Positions 13,515 through 20,178 of a stretch of 20,178 nt of DNA are shown here, piece by piece; the first letter of the stretch is position 1; every line of letters starts with the position of its first letter. The notes below the pieces were generated by a model. That model worked only from the letters and a program-made list of their open reading frames with translations. It was not told the DNA's origin and made no database searches. Position numbers and translations under genes: made by a program. The stretch lies in the IMG/VR virus record IMGVR_UViG_3300001041_000071, positions 1 through 20,178 of that record, one strand, 5' to 3'. The DNA comes from a virus.

Positions 13515-15660
13515 CTTGTCCACCACCCTGTTGTTGTATCATTAACTGCTGAACGATTTCAATCTTCTTCTCATCCGGAAGTTGAGCGAACGCATTCCGT
13601 TCCTCTTCGCTCATATGCTGCATGGCTTGCTCAAGGACTTCCTGAACTTGTTGCTGTTGGTTTACGCCACCTTGCGGTTGTTGTGGCTCCATTGGTTGCT
13701 CTGTGCCCTGTGGCGGCATTTCTTGAGGTTGTTTATTTGCTCCAGACATTGGTGTCGGTTGCAAGCTTTGTTGTGGCATTTGTAATAGCTGTCCCATTTG
13801 GTCTGGCTGTCCTCCTTGCGACTTAATCCCCATCTTGCCTAGCATTTGAGATTGAGCATCAGGCATTAAGTCTTCGTAGTTGATAGATACTTTGGATTCA
13901 GGCTGTGCCGGTGGGGCTTTCGCCTGTGCTTCTAGTTGCTTATTGATGCTGTCGAGGATTGTCTTGGCATTAGGGAATTTCTGCGCCACTAATTGAGTCC
14001 ACAGAACTACGGATGCTGGGCCCGGGTTATATGCTCCATACTTAAGCATTTCAGTTGCTTGGTTGAATAACCACATCTTGTCTCGCGGTAGCCCTGCCCC
14101 TGCGTCTGCTTGAAAGATGAAGTCTGTGTTGTAGTAGAGTTCTCCTGCTTTATCGCGAACAAGAAAGGCATACTTATTGAAATCGCCGAATGAATCTTGT
14201 CCATTAGCGTCTTTTGTTACGAATGGTCGAAGTTCATCATAGAATGCTAATTTGAACTCGAACATGATTTCGTAGAGTTGCTTAAATGCGGCGTATTTGT
14301 TTGATTCTTTTGAGCGTAGGCGACCGGACGCTTGCTGTACTTGGATTTGCTTTGCTAGACCGGATACTGCGGTCGAGTCTGATTTACCTTGATATGAGTT
14401 TGTTATACCGAGGGTTGACTGTGCTGCCTTGTATTGTTGTTGAGCAAAGGCAAGGTCGTTGGAAATATTTGCAGACAAATTCTTTACATTGAGCGCGTTC
14501 AACTCGGACTGAGTGCCCCTAATAATTCCGTATAACTCATTAGATAGGTTGAACCTATGACCGTCTAAAGCTGTAACCACAACAGACCCACGTAAAATCT
14601 TTTCCTCAATAGTGGAGACTACTTTTTTATAAGCGTCTTGTTGGTCGCGGATAACATCTACGTCAGATTGTCCACCAAATGCGAAGTTGAGGGGAATGTT
14701 CTCGCGAATGATTAGAGGGTAGCGTGTTGGAGTGAAGTAGGGAACTTTTGTTCCTACGGGGAGGACTTCGCCGGGTTGCCCATTAACCGAGGATAATGTT
14801 ACTTCTGTACCTAGCTCTTCAAACTCTTGAATCTTGCCGTTGATGCGCCTTGCATAAAAGTTTTCCATATCTTCAAGGATTTCATCCTCGCACCAAACAA
14901 GCTTTGACACTTCTCCATCATCATTCTTGTACCAGCACACGATCTCTGTTACCATGTCGGGGTTGTTGGGCTGAGTGGTGTTACTGACAAGGCTAATGTT
15001 GGGAAATTGTTCTCCTACATTCTCGAGATCCACATCATACCGTTTTTTGATGTAGTTCTTTGTGACTGAACTCAAAATAAAGAAGTAGTCCATTTTTTGA
15101 AGGTCAAATACGCCGGGTTGCGGAATAATCCTTTTGGGATGGACTGACTCTATTTCCAACTCGCCACGGTATAGGTGATGCTTAAAGTCTGGATTCCAAC
15201 CCACCAACATAGCAGAGTAGCCTTGCACCGGGGTTATGCGCTCGTTAACATCATTAATGGCTGTCATGCCTAGTTCTGTTATGTCTGAGGTTAGGGAATC
15301 CTCGATCATTGTGGCTTGTACTTCATAGCCAGGGAGCTTGGTTCGGACGGAGGGTTGTGGGATTGTTGAGTCAACGCCTGTTTCTATGAATTCTAAGACT
15401 AGGTTGACTACGTTGTTGGCTTGCTTGCGCTTGCCATTAGATGTACGAGTATTCACATTGCCATCGACAATTTTTGTGCCAAGGTAGATAGCTTCTCGCT
15501 CGTCTCTGATTGCCTCGTCGATGCCGGCGCGCGCCTCACTAAATTTGTCCTGGAATTTTTTCAGCTTGGCTTGCTGTTCTGATTCTTCTTTCATGGAGAG
15601 TTTTTTATCTTTCAACTTCTTCACCACCTTTTTGCCGAAGTCTTTTATTGCATCAATCAC
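13507..15660 (-). CDS. Portal protein, 717 aa
   Basis: The GTG at 15660 follows AGGAGGTG at 6 nt. The protein forms the dodecameric ring at the head vertex through which DNA is packed and ejected. Its length is close to the P22-type portal (about 725 aa), longer than siphovirus portals. The visible pattern fits: a basic helical N-terminus; NNVVNLVLEFIETGVDSTIP; VHPKRIIPQPGVFDLQKMDY; FAFGGQSDVDVIRDQQDAYK, a DV..i.d.Qd.yk motif typical of portals; AQSTLGITNSYQGKSDSTAV; and SNKYAAFKQLYEIMFEFKL helices. The last ~130 residues are Pro/Gln/Met-rich and probably disordered or barrel-like. It is the first gene after a terminator, and the next small gene overlaps its end. Confidence 0.9.
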   Translation of the reverse strand: MIDAIKDFGKKVVKKLKDKKLSMKEESEQQAKLKKFQDKFSEARAGIDEAIRDEREAIYLGTKIVDGNVNTRTSNGKRKQANNVVNLVLEFIETGVDSTIPQPSVRTKLPGYEVQATMIEDSLTSDITELGMTAINDVNERITPVQGYSAMLVGWNPDFKHHLYRGELEIESVHPKRIIPQPGVFDLQKMDYFFILSSVTKNYIKKRYDVDLENVGEQFPNISLVSNTTQPNNPDMVTEIVCWYKNDDGEVSKLVWCEDEILEDMENFYARRINGKIQEFEELGTEVTLSSVNGQPGEVLPVGTKVPYFTPTRYPLIIRENIPLNFAFGGQSDVDVIRDQQDAYKKVVSTIEEKILRGSVVVTALDGHRFNLSNELYGIIRGTQSELNALNVKNLSANISNDLAFAQQQYKAAQSTLGITNSYQGKSDSTAVSGLAKQIQVQQASGRLRSKESNKYAAFKQLYEIMFEFKLAFYDELRPFVTKDANGQDSFGDFNKYAFLVRDKAGELYYNTDFIFQADAGAGLPRDKMWLFNQATEMLKYGAYNPGPASVVLWTQLVAQKFPNAKTILDSINKQLEAQAKAPPAQPESKVSINYEDLMPDAQSQMLGKMGIKSQGGQPDQMGQLLQMPQQSLQPTPMSGANKQPQEMPPQGTEQPMEPQQPQGGVNQQQQVQEVLEQAMQHMSEEERNAFAQLPDEKKIEIVQQLMIQQQGGGQGA

Positions 15661-15684
15661 TTACAGCACCTCCTGAAAATGGAC

Positions 15685-15710
15685 ATAAGAAAAGCACCCC
15701 GCAGGATGCT
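15685..15710 (-). terminator. Intrinsic terminator between the terminase region and portal
   Basis: On the minus strand, AGCATCC-TGCG-GGGTGCT forms a 7-bp stem (one U-G pair) followed by TTTCTTAT. It starts about 10 nt after the stop of the 43-aa ORF, about 25 nt before the portal start. Confidence 0.75.
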
Positions 15711-15719
15711 GTGAGTTCG

Positions 15720-15851
15720 TTATTTAATTTGTTCTGGTAGTTTGAATTTGTCTACCCATGTTTTAGGGTCAATGGTTAACTCTGTGGGTTTTGTGACCAT
15801 TACCAACGATTCTGTGTCGAGTCGGTATTCAATTACTAACACTTTAATCAT
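15720..15851 (-). CDS. Small protein overlapping the terL nuclease gene, 43 aa
   Basis: The ATG at 15851-15849 overlaps the stop of the terminase nuclease half (ATGA) and opens 43 codons to TAA at 15720: MIKVLVIEYRLDTESLVMV, then TKPTELTIDPKTWVDKFKLP near the end. There is only a weak GGA upstream, so translation probably depends on coupling. The beta-strand-like start and a short helix suggest a compact fold. The function is unknown. Evidence that it is real: ATGA overlap, sensible composition and a terminator directly after it. Confidence 0.6.
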   Translation of the reverse strand: MIKVLVIEYRLDTESLVMVTKPTELTIDPKTWVDKFKLPEQIK

Positions 15852-16870
15852 CTTCCAATCTTTTTAAGGATATATGCCCTCATTTCAGGGGTAGCTCTTT
15901 CCAAATCTTCAAGCAAGTCTTCAGGAAGATCGTTCAGGTTTTGCTTCTCTACTATTTGAACAGTAAACCTCTGTTGTGGTCTTATTTCAGCCGCGATCAT
16001 ATCCGACATTAATAAATCATCATGTTTGCCCGGTGTTGCATCCGGTCGGTTGTTCTTGTCATAGATAAAGGTTAGGCATTCGCCGAGCATCGTAATGTCG
16101 GTGAATAATTCAATGTGTTCCTCAATAAGTGCAATTTCCTTGTCAATGATAAGTGGTCTACTATTCCCATCAGTCTTCCATCCGAACTTCTTTTGAATTT
16201 CCTTACTGATGCTGTCGTAGGATTGGCGCATGTATTGTTTTGGGTATCTCAGGCGTTCGAGTTCTTCAAGAGGTGCAGTATTAAAGTTCATTTCAATTCC
16301 AATAAGAGCCTCGTTGAAATACTTTCCAAGGCAATAGACCTGATGAGTATATGGTTTAGAATTTGATGATTGCATATGAAGTGTGGCGGAACGCTTTCCT
16401 GTGATGTTATTTAGGACTGTAGAAGAGTAATAATCTCCCCCTTCTCCTTTTGTGTCTCCACCAATTACATATGGATAATCTTTTTGCACATCCTCATAAA
16501 TGGTAACGAAACCTCGTTCGTCCTCTACCCAATGAATAGAATCATCCTTGATCTTATTTTGAGTATCAGGATCATCCCATTCAAAAGAAAAACGCCCTCG
16601 TTTTGGAGGGTGTTCCTTATAAAGCTTCTTTAGTTCTTCAATCCGCATCTCTACGATTTCATTTGCAAATACAGGCCGGCCAGTTGAAAGGAACGCCTCT
16701 TTTGGATATGAGGGGTTCTCCTGCTTCATGAGGTTGTGGTCCCCGCCGCAATCGTTCTTTAGTTTCCAACGATACCACTTGATTTGACCAAAATCAACTC
16801 CATATAGGCTTATTAGACTTTTTTCATAATCATTAAGACTTAATACCTTATTAGCTTCTTCTATATTCAT
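15848..16870 (-). CDS. terL: Terminase large subunit, C-terminal nuclease half (split gene), 340 aa
   Basis: The frame is open from ATG 16885, but GGAGGTG lies there; the ATG at 16870, 7 nt downstream, overlaps the HNH stop (ATGA) and is the likely start. The protein opens with EKSLISLYGVDFGQIKWYRWKL and ENPSYPKEAFLSTGRPVFAN (residues ~16-70), the usual bridge between ATPase and nuclease domains in large terminases. The RNase H-like nuclease follows with acidic residues in the expected places: D139 (VIGGDTKGEGGDYYS), E193 (IGIEMNF) and D284/D285 (GKHDDLLMSD). It cuts concatemeric DNA at headful packaging. It lacks the ATPase, which is supplied by the separate gene at 17364-18239. No frameshift or decay is visible. 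Confidence 0.9.
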   Translation of the reverse strand: MNIEEANKVLSLNDYEKSLISLYGVDFGQIKWYRWKLKNDCGGDHNLMKQENPSYPKEAFLSTGRPVFANEIVEMRIEELKKLYKEHPPKRGRFSFEWDDPDTQNKIKDDSIHWVEDERGFVTIYEDVQKDYPYVIGGDTKGEGGDYYSSTVLNNITGKRSATLHMQSSNSKPYTHQVYCLGKYFNEALIGIEMNFNTAPLEELERLRYPKQYMRQSYDSISKEIQKKFGWKTDGNSRPLIIDKEIALIEEHIELFTDITMLGECLTFIYDKNNRPDATPGKHDDLLMSDMIAAEIRPQQRFTVQIVEKQNLNDLPEDLLEDLERATPEMRAYILKKIGR

Positions 16871-17358
16871 GGCACGCACCTCCATGAAATGTTTCTCTTT
16901 ATCCTGCTAACATGGCATTGCTTAATATCGTAATCTTTTGCTATTTCCTTCTGCAATCTATTATCATTTCTTATCGAAATAATTTGATCGTTAGTTAGTT
17001 TTGATTTACCACTTTTTTCCCCAGCTAAGCATGGTGGTCTGTTTCTTTTCTTCTTAATCATATCCATGGTATTACCCTTCGGAGTATCTACAAATAGGTG
17101 TGCAGGATTAATGCACGATTTGTTATCGCATTTATGGCAAACAAACAAGCCTTCCGGTATTTTTCCTTTATATTTTTCGTACATGTACCTATGGACTTTA
17201 ATTATTTTGCCGCCCCTATTCATTTCATGATAACCGCTAGTAACATTAATCCTATGACTATCGCATATCCAGCAACCATTTTCAGAAACACTCCACGATA
17301 CCTGCTTGTAGTTATGAGGCTTCCAATTTTCTGCTCTAATGTATTTACCCTTCGGCAT
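16867..17358 (-). CDS. HNH homing endonuclease inserted inside terL, 163 aa
   Basis: The ATG at 17358 is 8 nt after AAGGAG; that site itself encodes the last Lys-Glu of the terL ATPase half, whose stop follows at once. A GTG at 17367 overlaps the site and is rejected. The HNH domain is clear: C29/C32, then KVHRYMYEKY (H56-R57), VCHKCDNKSCINPAHLFV (C74, H75, C77, N79, C82, H87) and a TPKGNTMDM helix. A C-terminal helix-turn-helix follows (LTNDQIISIRN to KEIAKDYDIKQCHVSRIKRN, residues ~121-155), which would select the site. It would cut unoccupied terL alleles and spread by repair. Outside the ORF no intron-like sequence remains, so it is free-standing. Confidence 0.9.
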   Translation of the reverse strand: MPKGKYIRAENWKPHNYKQVSWSVSENGCWICDSHRINVTSGYHEMNRGGKIIKVHRYMYEKYKGKIPEGLFVCHKCDNKSCINPAHLFVDTPKGNTMDMIKKKRNRPPCLAGEKSGKSKLTNDQIISIRNDNRLQKEIAKDYDIKQCHVSRIKRNISWRCVP

Positions 17359-17363
17359 GGAAA

Positions 17364-18239
17364 TCACTCCTTATTGGAATTTATATATTCATTATATACT
17401 CTCCATGCCTCATCTTCAATAGCTGTTGTATCAAGCCTATAAAGTTCATAGTCATGCCAAGCGAAGAACATAGGGATAAAGTCATTCTCCCCGGCCTCTG
17501 CCTTGTCCCACAAGTCTTTAAAATCGTTCATGCCATTTGCTGTACTCTCTATGATAACAATCGTTCCCGGTATGTTGGGAACCGACTGAAGTATCCCGGA
17601 AAGAGTGGTTGCGGGATTTCCGCCATAGAAGGCGAACTCCGAAAGATGAACGTAGTAATGAGTATCAGAGCGTCCGATTCCGTCACTGCCAGCAGTTTGA
17701 ACCTTAATCTTACTATTCAAGCCTTCGCCTTTCCCCTTGTGAGTAGCGGGAAGGTCAAATATAAGTTCACGGGCATTAGAAGCTTTCTGTAATGGCTTAA
17801 TCCGGTCAGGGAGCTTGCTGTACATAAACTTAGCTTTTTCAAAGATGGCATTGGTCGAGTCGTCGCGATGGGCAACCACAAGTGCATTTCTGTTCTTATT
17901 CTTTGTCAGTCTACAAATCAACTTTCCTTGGGTATATGTGGAAACACCTTCCTGTCTTGCCTTCAATACAATGATTCGGGCAGGGATTCCGAGTGTTTCT
18001 AGTTCCTTTATTTTATCGTCTATTATTTTCTGGATTGAATTATAGGTTAAGAAAACTTCATTTCCTTTTTTGTCGATTACCTTGATATAGAAACGACAGA
18101 AATCATCATCATTGCGCCTAGCTAATTCGTCCTTAATAGCATCTAACGATGGTAAATCACTCTGCTTTATTTTAGGCCTAGCAACTTTAATAGGAGTATC
18201 CACGATATCCTTACTCGCCTTTTCCTTCTTGACTACCAT
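17364..18239 (-). CDS. terL: Terminase large subunit, N-terminal ATPase half (split gene), 291 aa
   Basis: The ATG at 18239 is preceded by GGAG 8 nt upstream; that site lies in the last codon of the previous gene. The ATPase motor is complete: an adenine-binding Q-type region (YNSIQKII, ~66-73), a Walker A-like KARQEGVST (residues 93-101), Walker B YYVHLSEF with catalytic E201, and the coupling motif ESTANG (231-236). The protein ends just after FFAWHDYELYRLDTTAIED (residues ~258-276), in the linker before the nuclease domain. It powers DNA packaging into the prohead through the portal. Normally this is continuous with the nuclease; here the nuclease half is a separate gene beyond the HNH gene. 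Confidence 0.92.
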   Translation of the reverse strand: MVVKKEKASKDIVDTPIKVARPKIKQSDLPSLDAIKDELARRNDDDFCRFYIKVIDKKGNEVFLTYNSIQKIIDDKIKELETLGIPARIIVLKARQEGVSTYTQGKLICRLTKNKNRNALVVAHRDDSTNAIFEKAKFMYSKLPDRIKPLQKASNARELIFDLPATHKGKGEGLNSKIKVQTAGSDGIGRSDTHYYVHLSEFAFYGGNPATTLSGILQSVPNIPGTIVIIESTANGMNDFKDLWDKAEAGENDFIPMFFAWHDYELYRLDTTAIEDEAWRVYNEYINSNKE

Positions 18240-18243
18240 ACTA

Positions 18244-18399
18244 TCACTCCAAAGATACTTGATACGTCACCCAGTGTCGCACCCATATTTCTTCCCGGCA
18301 TTTGTGCTTGCTGTAATTCCATCGTTTGCAGTTTGCGCAATTAACTAGGATACCAGGTTCATTACTTTTAAATTCGGAGCATGATCTATTTTCGGACAT
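18244..18399 (-). CDS. Small cysteine-rich (zinc-ribbon-like) protein, 51 aa
   Basis: The ATG at 18399 follows AGGAGTG at 7 nt; a possible extension to 18441 would cross a terminator-like hairpin and has no ribosome site. The protein has C-x2-C followed by a third Cys (NCANCKRWNYSKHKC) and an earlier C near the N-terminus (RSCSEF), a likely zinc-binding arrangement, then an aromatic basic tail (EEIWVRHWVTYQV). It overlaps the ribosome site of the terL ATPase gene, so both are probably co-translated. A DNA-binding or packaging-accessory role is possible from the position, but the family is not recognised. It is too short to be a typical small terminase. Confidence 0.65.
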   Translation of the reverse strand: MSENRSCSEFKSNEPGILVNCANCKRWNYSKHKCREEIWVRHWVTYQVSLE

Positions 18400-18418
18400 G
18401 GTTTTCACTCCTAGAGAT

Positions 18419-18452
18419 ATAAAAATAATCAGCAAGGGCAACGCCGATCTGA
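18419..18452 (-). terminator. Possible terminator after the transporter gene
   Basis: On the minus strand, TCAG pairs with CTGA and GGC with GCC in an imperfect stem (18429-18452), followed by TTATTTTTAT. It starts right after the stop codon of the transporter gene. Confidence 0.45.
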
Positions 18453-18453
18453 A

Positions 18454-19116
18454 CTATTTAGATTGCGTTCCGCAAGATGGCTCCCACAAAGGGAATTTGT
18501 TTTCACTGTTGCACCCAGCCCTATTACACCTAGTCGAAGGATTATAGATTGACATTACGGATAACGGCATCCTTTTTCCGCATGTCTCGCAGTTCCTATT
18601 TGTTTTTCCTCCGAATCGTTCCAAGTCACCAACTCCGATAAGCTGCATTACCGTTTTAACGATTATTTGACCAATTATAGCCATCGGAACTGCTCCCCAA
18701 GGTATAAACCCTGCTCCCAATGGAGACAACCCAACCATCACAAATACAGAAGAATCTAAAACACCTGAAACCATCCCGCTATAGATAACTCTAAGATGCA
18801 TCGGTAATCTTAATCTAGTATAAATTTCTGTATCTGTGGTTTCGCTCAATAAAAAACTAACTGCACTAGCAAGCACAATCCAAAGCGTGTCGCCCAATAA
18901 TCGGGATGATATTGTGGATAAAATTAATGCCAAAATAATAATTAAATACGTGTTTCTTCTGCCGTGTTTTTCCTGAACCAAATCCCTTAGGACAAAAGTA
19001 GCACCGATTAGAAATGTCCCTAAGGTTATAACAAAAGGCCCTATAATTAATGGTGCGAATGATGCAGTTAAAACATTAGCGATTATAATTGCCATTAGAT
19101 AAAGAAATACAATCAA
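18454..19116 (-). CDS. yhhQ: VUT/YhhQ-type queuosine-precursor transporter with Cys-rich C-terminal tail, 220 aa
   Basis: An integral membrane protein of the VUT (YhhQ/QPTR) family, which imports preQ0/preQ1. The start is TTG at 19116, 5 nt after GGGAGGAG and overlapping the dpdA stop (TTGA). The TTG at 19131 lies before that site and is rejected. Membrane segments are seen at about residues 3-17, 21-42, 56-72, 77-92, 112-129 and 138-160. Family hallmarks include GPFVITLGTFLIGATFVLRD (26-45) with the R-D pair, then EKHGRRNTY, SRLLGDTLWI and AVPMAIIGQIIVKTV. Residues ~167-220 form an unusual tail with C176-x2-C179, C197-x4-C202 and C215, probably zinc-binding. Coupling to dpdA suggests the phage scavenges 7-deazaguanine bases from the cell. 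Confidence 0.85.
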   Translation of the reverse strand: MIVFLYLMAIIIANVLTASFAPLIIGPFVITLGTFLIGATFVLRDLVQEKHGRRNTYLIIILALILSTISSRLLGDTLWIVLASAVSFLLSETTDTEIYTRLRLPMHLRVIYSGMVSGVLDSSVFVMVGLSPLGAGFIPWGAVPMAIIGQIIVKTVMQLIGVGDLERFGGKTNRNCETCGKRMPLSVMSIYNPSTRCNRAGCNSENKFPLWEPSCGTQSK

Positions 19117-19736
19117 GCAAACTCCTCCCAATATTGTTGATTAAGAGTTGCTAATCCCCTTGGAATTAGCGTATCCGGAAACATGCTAAATCCAGAACCA
19201 TCCACAGAATTACATCCAATAAGTCTGGCATAATTAATCCTCTTTTTGCTGTTCACCCTACCCATATGCACGAACTTACCTCTCAACCGCGCTTCCTTGA
19301 CAAGTTCCCTAACATAAGCACCAAGTTTGAATTCTGTTGTACCCCCAATAAAAAGTGCCCCAAACTTAGTCCAATGCACATCGCATTTATCTAATCCATC
19401 TTGAGCCACAAGGGATACCGGAAGGTCATACGACTTGATAATAGGCTGCCAATATTCAAACTGCTTTAGGGTTAGCTCAGCGTTACCAACTACGTCAGGT
19501 GCATTTACGAATAGACAACCTTGTTTTCCTTGTATCCTTTTCAAGGTATTTATAAAAGCTTGCTCGTTAAAACCTGTAAAGCAATCATTGTCCATCGCCC
19601 ATTTTAGTCCGTAGTCGATGATTATATTTATGTCGTGTCCACCACGGGGAGTTAATAGAAATCCAAGATTAGGATTGTCTTTGTATTTTTTAATTGTTTT
19701 TGTTGCCCCACTTACCAGAAGTAAGATAGTGTCCAC
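19113..19736 (-). CDS. dpdA: DpdA-like 7-deazaguanine DNA transglycosylase, 207 aa
   Basis: A protein of the tRNA-guanine transglycosylase superfamily in its phage DpdA form, which replaces guanine in DNA with a 7-deazaguanine base. Motifs in order: LLTPRGGHD (28-35), WAMDNDCFTGF (46-56), FVNAPDVVGNAELTL (76-90), LVAQDG (109-114), FGALFIGGTTEFKLG (125-139, the substrate-binding GG loop), GKFVHMGRVNSKKR (153-166) and IGCNSVDGSGF (173-183). By analogy with TGT enzymes, D179 in SVDG is the likely nucleophile and D49 or D51 a general acid/base; this is inference. It is shorter than bacterial DpdA (about 400 aa), as expected for phage forms. The start is GTG at 19736; an in-frame stop lies six codons upstream and the ribosome site (AAGG) is weak. 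Confidence 0.85.
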   Translation of the reverse strand: MDTILLLVSGATKTIKKYKDNPNLGFLLTPRGGHDINIIIDYGLKWAMDNDCFTGFNEQAFINTLKRIQGKQGCLFVNAPDVVGNAELTLKQFEYWQPIIKSYDLPVSLVAQDGLDKCDVHWTKFGALFIGGTTEFKLGAYVRELVKEARLRGKFVHMGRVNSKKRINYARLIGCNSVDGSGFSMFPDTLIPRGLATLNQQYWEEFA

Positions 19737-19740
19737 ATCC

Positions 19741-19887
19741 CTTGTCTTAAACTAGTCATTAAACCATTAATAATACGTTTAGTAATACGCCCGCTAACTC
19801 ATTGCCTGTCCTTAACGATGGACAAGGTTAAAACGTGATGAAATCAAGGTTTTTATTTAAAAAGAAGGGGTTAATGGGAAAAAATAA
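19741..19887 (-). other. Intergenic region upstream of dpdA with a 12-nt spaced repeat
   Basis: This 147-nt gap holds no gene. On the minus strand, CGTATTA is repeated 12 nt apart (19771-19777 and 19783-19789), and an imperfect hairpin CTTGTCC/GGACAGG lies upstream of it without a T-run. A TATTAT within the second repeat could be a -10 element, but no good -35 accompanies it. I looked for a preQ1-I riboswitch fold, because such elements often precede precursor transporters, and did not find one. Confidence 0.4.
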
Positions 19888-20178
19888 TTAAATTACTTTC
19901 CTACCAAGTAAATCCAACGCTTGCAAAACAGTTCTAACCGTAACCCTGTCGTAATCCTTTATGTTCTCAGATAACTCTCCATACGGGTACATATCAGCAT
20001 GGCACTTAGCACACCATTTATAAAGCTTAGGGTTGTGGTTATCTTCAAACCTATCCTTGGCTTCTCTATGCGATTGTAAGTATCCAACATGTTCCTCGCT
20101 GACACATTCACTCGGAGAATGAAATCCTTGGTTTTTCTTTTCTCTCCACCATGCATCATGCACTTTCTCGCTTAACTG
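19888..20178 (-). CDS. RyR-domain protein, cut by right edge (at least 96 aa seen)
   Basis: A GTG at 20163 could start the frame, but the codons before it to the edge stay open and read QLSEK, so the protein runs QLSEKVHDAWWREKKNQGF; the K-V-H-x-x-W pattern is part of the RyR (ryanodine-receptor repeat) domain, so the true start is beyond the window. The C-terminal half has the domain's signature, PYGELSENIKDYDRVTVRTV, with the D-R-x-T/V core and a final helix (QALDLLG). A WCAKCHADMYPY stretch, HPSECVSEEH-like residues and a Cys pair are present. Many phages carry such single-domain proteins; the biochemical role is unknown. It lies upstream of dpdA by 151 nt. Confidence 0.8.
   Translation of the reverse strand, partial: QLSEKVHDAWWREKKNQGFHSPSECVSEEHVGYLQSHREAKDRFEDNHNPKLYKWCAKCHADMYPYGELSENIKDYDRVTVRTVLQALDLLGRKVI

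Noticed and set aside
16867-17367. A group I or II intron carrying the HNH gene in terL
   Set aside because: The HNH ORF fills the whole gap between the terL halves, and each half has its own stop/start and ribosome site, so no intron core fits outside the ORF. A structure overlapping the ORF cannot be fully excluded by eye.
19117-19131. Upstream TTG (19131) as the transporter start
   Set aside because: The ribosome site GGGAGGAG lies just after that codon, so initiation must be at the TTG at 19116.
19771-19789. T7-type promoter because of TAATACG on the plus strand
   Set aside because: Only the first 7 bases match the T7 consensus, the rest does not, and it would point away from the genes.
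19741-19887. preQ1 riboswitch before dpdA and the transporter
   Set aside because: The expected small stem with a CCC-containing loop and an A-rich tail pairing into it was not found; only an AAGG near the start resembles the end of such an element.
1-20178. tRNA genes, rRNA, CRISPR arrays or insertion sequences
   Set aside because: No cloverleaf-like sequence, spaced direct-repeat array or transposase was seen on either strand.

Overview
The window is a segment of a tailed double-stranded DNA phage (or prophage) genome. Every gene I can support lies on the minus strand, so transcription runs from high to low coordinates. The content is a contiguous packaging, head and tail/ejection module of a short-tailed (podovirus, P22-like) virion: a terminase large subunit, a long portal of about 717 aa, a scaffold, a capsid protein with no protease gene beside it, a head-tail adaptor, a P22 gp10-like tail protein, a fibre, and several low-complexity proteins that look like internal ejection proteins. 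The host is probably a member of the Bacillota. This is inferred from very strong AGGAGG-type ribosome binding sites before nearly every gene, frequent GTG/TTG starts and tight coupling of genes. I cannot name a species.

Layout in order of transcription. (1) 20178-18400: a RyR-domain protein running off the right edge, then a DpdA-like 7-deazaguanine DNA transglycosylase coupled by a TTGA overlap to a VUT/YhhQ-type queuosine-precursor transporter. Together they suggest import of preQ0/preQ1 and its insertion into phage DNA as an anti-restriction modification. (2) 18399-15720: a small cysteine-rich protein, then a terminase large subunit split in two. The ATPase half and nuclease half are separate genes with a free-standing HNH homing endonuclease exactly between them. 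A 43-aa ORF and a terminator follow. (3) 15660-12187: portal, three small ORFs (two very Lys-rich), a strong terminator and a second homing endonuclease (HNH-AP2) inserted before the scaffold gene. (4) 12121-9171: scaffold, a small putative decoration protein, major capsid and another putative decoration protein, with stem-loop terminators before and after the capsid gene. (5) 9158-3739: two structural genes, the head-tail adaptor, the gp10-like protein (apparently started at ATC), the tail fibre and a small protein after it. (6) 3712-1: a further small tail-end protein, two hairpins, then four genes for putative ejection/internal virion proteins, the last cut by the left edge.

The most interesting elements are the minimal dpdA + transporter salvage-type DNA-modification cassette (the transporter carrying an unusual cysteine-rich tail) and the genes-in-pieces terminase. 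Small terminase, lysis and replication genes are not in the window. Functional names come from recognising motifs by eye; no database search was possible.
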